Under the pieces are notes generated by a model that ran no database searches, was not told where the DNA came from, and was given only the letters and a program-made list of their open reading frames with translations. DNA of 17,684 nucleotides. Origin: Chloroflexota bacterium (lineage in GTDB: Bacteria > Chloroflexota > Dormibacteria > CF-121). The position numbers were made by a program, and so were the translations under genes. Shown in pieces: positions 15,403 to 17,684 of the stretch. How positions within the stretch are numbered: the first letter of the stretch is position 1; each line of letters opens with the position of its first letter. The DNA is taken from positions 1 through 17,684 of the forward strand of contig VBFF01000048.1 of NCBI GenBank assembly GCA_005889285.1, given 5' to 3'.

Positions 15403-15735
15403 ATGAATAGGTTCGTCATCCCGATGGTCGCCCTTGCTCTTCTCATGGCGGCATGCGGCACGGCGTCCGGCTCGACCGGTTCAGCGGGCGTACGTCAGGG
15501 CGCGATCGGTGGCGACCAGGTCCAGGTCAGCGCCGCCAATGCTGCCGCCACCGCGTCGGACGTCACGAGCCGCCAGCCGGATTCAGGCGATCGGACCGCC
15601 GCCAAGGCGGTGACGGCACCCGCGATCGCGCAAACCGTCCCGCCAGCCGCGAATGTCGTTCCGCCCGGCGACCGGACAGGCTGTGGTTCGGATGCCGGCT
15701 CGGGGAAAGGGCGGCCGATGTGCGCGCCGGAGTAG
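15403..15735 (+). CDS. Small putative lipoprotein of unknown function
   Basis: This 110-residue protein starts with a short signal peptide and a lipobox-like LLMAAC, so Cys18 is the likely lipidated residue. The rest is low-complexity and rich in Ala, Ser, Thr, Gly and Pro with no recognisable domain; two cysteines near the end (in TGCGSDAG and RPMCAPE) could form a disulfide. It begins 52 bp after the hydroxylase operon and ends just before a strong bidirectional terminator, so it may be the last gene of that transcript or have its own promoter. Lipobox and coherent start support a real gene; no function can be assigned. Confidence 0.6.
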   Translation: MNRFVIPMVALALLMAACGTASGSTGSAGVRQGAIGGDQVQVSAANAAATASDVTSRQPDSGDRTAAKAVTAPAIAQTVPPAANVVPPGDRTGCGSDAGSGKGRPMCAPE

Positions 15736-15755
15736 GCCAGCACAACTGTGGGTTC

Positions 15756-15792
15756 AAAAAAGAGGGCGCCGCTTCGGCGCCCTCTCTCTTTT
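15756..15792. terminator. Bidirectional intrinsic terminator between convergent genes
   Basis: An 11-bp perfect stem, AGAGGGCGCCG (15761-15771) with CGGCGCCCTCT (15775-15785), closes a 3-base loop. It is flanked by an A tract on the left (15756-15761) and a T tract on the right (15789-15792), so it can terminate both strands. It sits between the stop of the lipoprotein gene (plus) and the stop of the Asp-box protein (minus). Confidence 0.9.
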
Positions 15793-15802
15793 GGCGTCGG
15801 CG

Positions 15803-17684
15803 TTACTTCGACGGTACCGCGAGCGCGGCCGTATAGGCGTTTTGGTCGTTGAGCGTTGCGCCTGAGGTGTTCGTACCACCGCAAACGGACGGAGGCAAGG
15901 TGACGTTGCCGGCGCTGTCCGCGCAGACGAACAGGTCGGGATCGCGGGTATCTGACCAGAATGGATAGGCGTTATCCGCTGCCGTCAGGCCCGTGTAGTC
16001 GCCCCAGAATGCGCTAAACCCGTTGCTCTCCGGGAACTGAGTTGGCACCGGCATCGATCCGCTGCTGGCGCGGCTCACACCGAAGCTGGTCCCGTTCGCG
16101 TTCCCCGTTCCCGAAAGACTGACGTCCGAGAAGCCCGTCAGCTCGTCGGTGCCGTACTGCCGATCGTAGTACGAGGTGGCCAGCTTTCCGTTCTTGGTGA
16201 AGGCGATCCACTGCCACCACTGGTCGGTCGTTGCCTGACCGGCATCCGTGTTGACGCTGGTGAGCTGTCGGGGATCCGTTGTTGTCCCGGTAAAGCTCAG
16301 GCCGCCGTCGTTGGAGACGCTGATCAGGATGTCGTTGTTGCAGGCTCCAACCGTCTTGACACCGGTGTAGAGATCCTGGCCCGTGGCGGGGCTGGTGCCG
16401 GTCGGCGTGCAACCATTTGATTCCTTTGAATGCTGGTTGATGTAGGAACCGAAAGTGACGACGACCTGCATCGGGTTGGTCGGATTGACGGCGCCAGACC
16501 CGTAGTTGGTGGCCCGGAAGATGGAATTTGCCGTCGCATTCTTCTCCGGCACGCATGCGCGTCCGATGTCGTGCCCCTGCTGGTAGGCGGCGCAATCGGG
16601 CAGGTCATAGTAGTCGCTCACCTTGACCAGGCCGGTGAAGGTCTGACCGCCGTCGAGCGACCGTGCCATGAGAATCTGGTTGCGGTTGTCGGGCCCGCTG
16701 ACGGTCTCGGCGTTGTTGAAGTTGTTGAAGATCACGTAGAGGACGCCGTCGGGTCCCACGAACGGCTGCGAGAACTGGTTCTCATTGCAGGTGCCTGCCG
16801 CCGAAATGCCGTAGGCGTTGGGGCAAAGGGGGTTGTTGACGCTGACCAGGTGCCGGGCGCTGAAGTGCTCCCCGTAGTCCGACGAGTAGGCCTCGTAGAT
16901 GAAGGCCGTCCCGTTGGGGGCGAACTCCGTCCAGGTGACATAGATCCGATCCTGGAATGGCGTGCAGCTCGCACCGGGCGTGGCGGTTGCTGGCGCACCT
17001 GGCAGCGTTGTTGTCGATTCCCATGAACTGCTTGTCTTCGAGGGGGAGGAACGTTGTCTGGCGACCGGTTTGGAACACCGGCCGGCCCGGGAAGTTGTAC
17101 GACGCGCCGTTGTTCTGCGTCGAGCGGAAGACAAAGAAGCCGCTCGCCCGATCGGGATCGCCGGCCGTGGCGGGCCCGCGCTTGAACAACTGGCACGACA
17201 GATAGGCGTTGCCCTTGCTATCCCAGCCGACGGACGTATCACCGCCCGCCTGCCAGTACTCGCGAGGGAATGTGTTGCCTGTGCTGACCGGGTTGCGGGT
17301 GAAGCTGTTGGGCGTGGTGGCATCGTTCCAGGTGCGGCCCTTGTCGAGGCTGTAGGAGACGCCACATGTCCCGTCACCCCGCCGGTAGTCGTTGTAGCTG
17401 GCGATGATGTGATTGGGCTGGTTCGGGTCGGCCGCGATCGACTCTTCGTTTTGCGACTGGCCGCGTCCCTGGAGATCAGGATCGGTCAGGTTCAAACAGT
17501 TCTGGTTGACTTTGATGTTGGACGACTGATTGGTCGGACAGCTGTCACTGCCGCGCGTAAAGTACCCGGTTGGCTTGGTGCCCTCGCCGTTGTGTTTGGA
17601 ATTGAGCTCCATCTCGGCGAAACCGGAGAGCAGCCGGCTCTGGATGTCGTTCATCTCATCGTCGATTCCGGGGACCGTCGCCTG
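15803..17684 (-). pseudogene. BNR/Asp-box repeat (sialidase-superfamily-like) protein, frameshifted and 5'-partial
   Basis: Two overlapping minus-strand frames together give one beta-propeller-type protein of about 625 residues in this window. The upstream part is open through the right edge (17684), so its true start is outside; an internal ATG at 17654 is not needed as the start. It carries Asp-box SLDKGRTW. The frame is natural through DKQFMGIDNN and then turns unlike protein; the plus-one frame takes over at about 17003 with PGAPATATPGAS and FQDRIYVTWTEF. It continues with Asp-boxes SSDYGEHF, SLDGGQTF and SNDGGLSF to the TAA at 15803. Dropping one base near 17001-17006 joins the parts smoothly. 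Asp-boxes mark sialidases and many unrelated secreted propellers, and no FRIP motif was seen, so sialidase activity is not claimed. A sequencing error is possible. Confidence 0.75.
17001..17006 (-). other. Apparent one-base frameshift in the Asp-box protein
   Basis: On the minus strand GAC AAC AAC GCT reads the natural frame; skipping the next G lets CCA GGT GCG continue into the natural downstream frame. The exact base is uncertain within roughly 16960-17015, because both frames read plausibly over a few codons. Confidence 0.6.

Noticed and set aside
15803..17684. Calling the Asp-box protein a sialidase
   Set aside because: Asp-boxes occur in many propeller proteins, and no FRIP motif or catalytic arginine triad could be identified.

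Overview
The window is high-GC bacterial DNA, densely coded, with no stretch over 300 bases without a gene; the longest gaps are 7172-7322 (about 150 bp) and 3494-3595 (about 100 bp). No rRNA, tRNA, CRISPR array or insertion sequence was seen. Gene content (membrane-anchored HtrA, MacAB-like exporter, Ku, molybdenum hydroxylase operon, many GTG starts, several candidate leaderless starts) suggests a soil-type, probably monoderm-related lineage such as Chloroflexota or Candidatus Dormibacterota. That placement is inference from style and content, not from a marker gene.

Left block, minus strand (1-5811): an OmpR-type response regulator and its histidine kinase overlap by 4 nt. They are followed by a membrane-anchored HtrA protease, a MacA/HlyD-type adaptor, a MacB-type ABC ATPase and the first ten codons of the matching permease, which runs off the left edge. 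The order resembles an envelope-stress module: sensor, protease and exporter. A perfect direct repeat, TCTTAG-N5-TCTTAG, lies between kinase and htrA and has the 11-bp periodicity typical of OmpR-family sites.

Middle (5861-8114): an Nramp-family transporter (minus) is divergent from a C39-like cysteine peptidase, possibly a lipoprotein (plus). Their shared 150-bp control region holds an 8-bp perfect inverted repeat and further copies of the same CTGATA half-site.

Right block, plus strand (8145-15735): folE (GTP cyclohydrolase I), a DUF72 protein, ku, a DNA-ligase-fold protein, a three-gene molybdenum hydroxylase operon and a small lipoprotein. The ligase homologue next to ku has lost its adenylation lysine and the key residues of motifs IV, V and VI while the fold remains, so it looks like a ligase pseudoenzyme. 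The flavoprotein subunit of the hydroxylase carries four cysteines with the spacing of the extra [4Fe-4S] cluster of 4-hydroxybenzoyl-CoA reductase, so the operon is better read as HcrCAB-like than as CO dehydrogenase.

Right edge (15803-17684, minus): a protein with BNR/Asp-box repeats, convergent with the lipoprotein across a strong bidirectional terminator. It is cut by the window edge and interrupted by a one-base frameshift near 17003.
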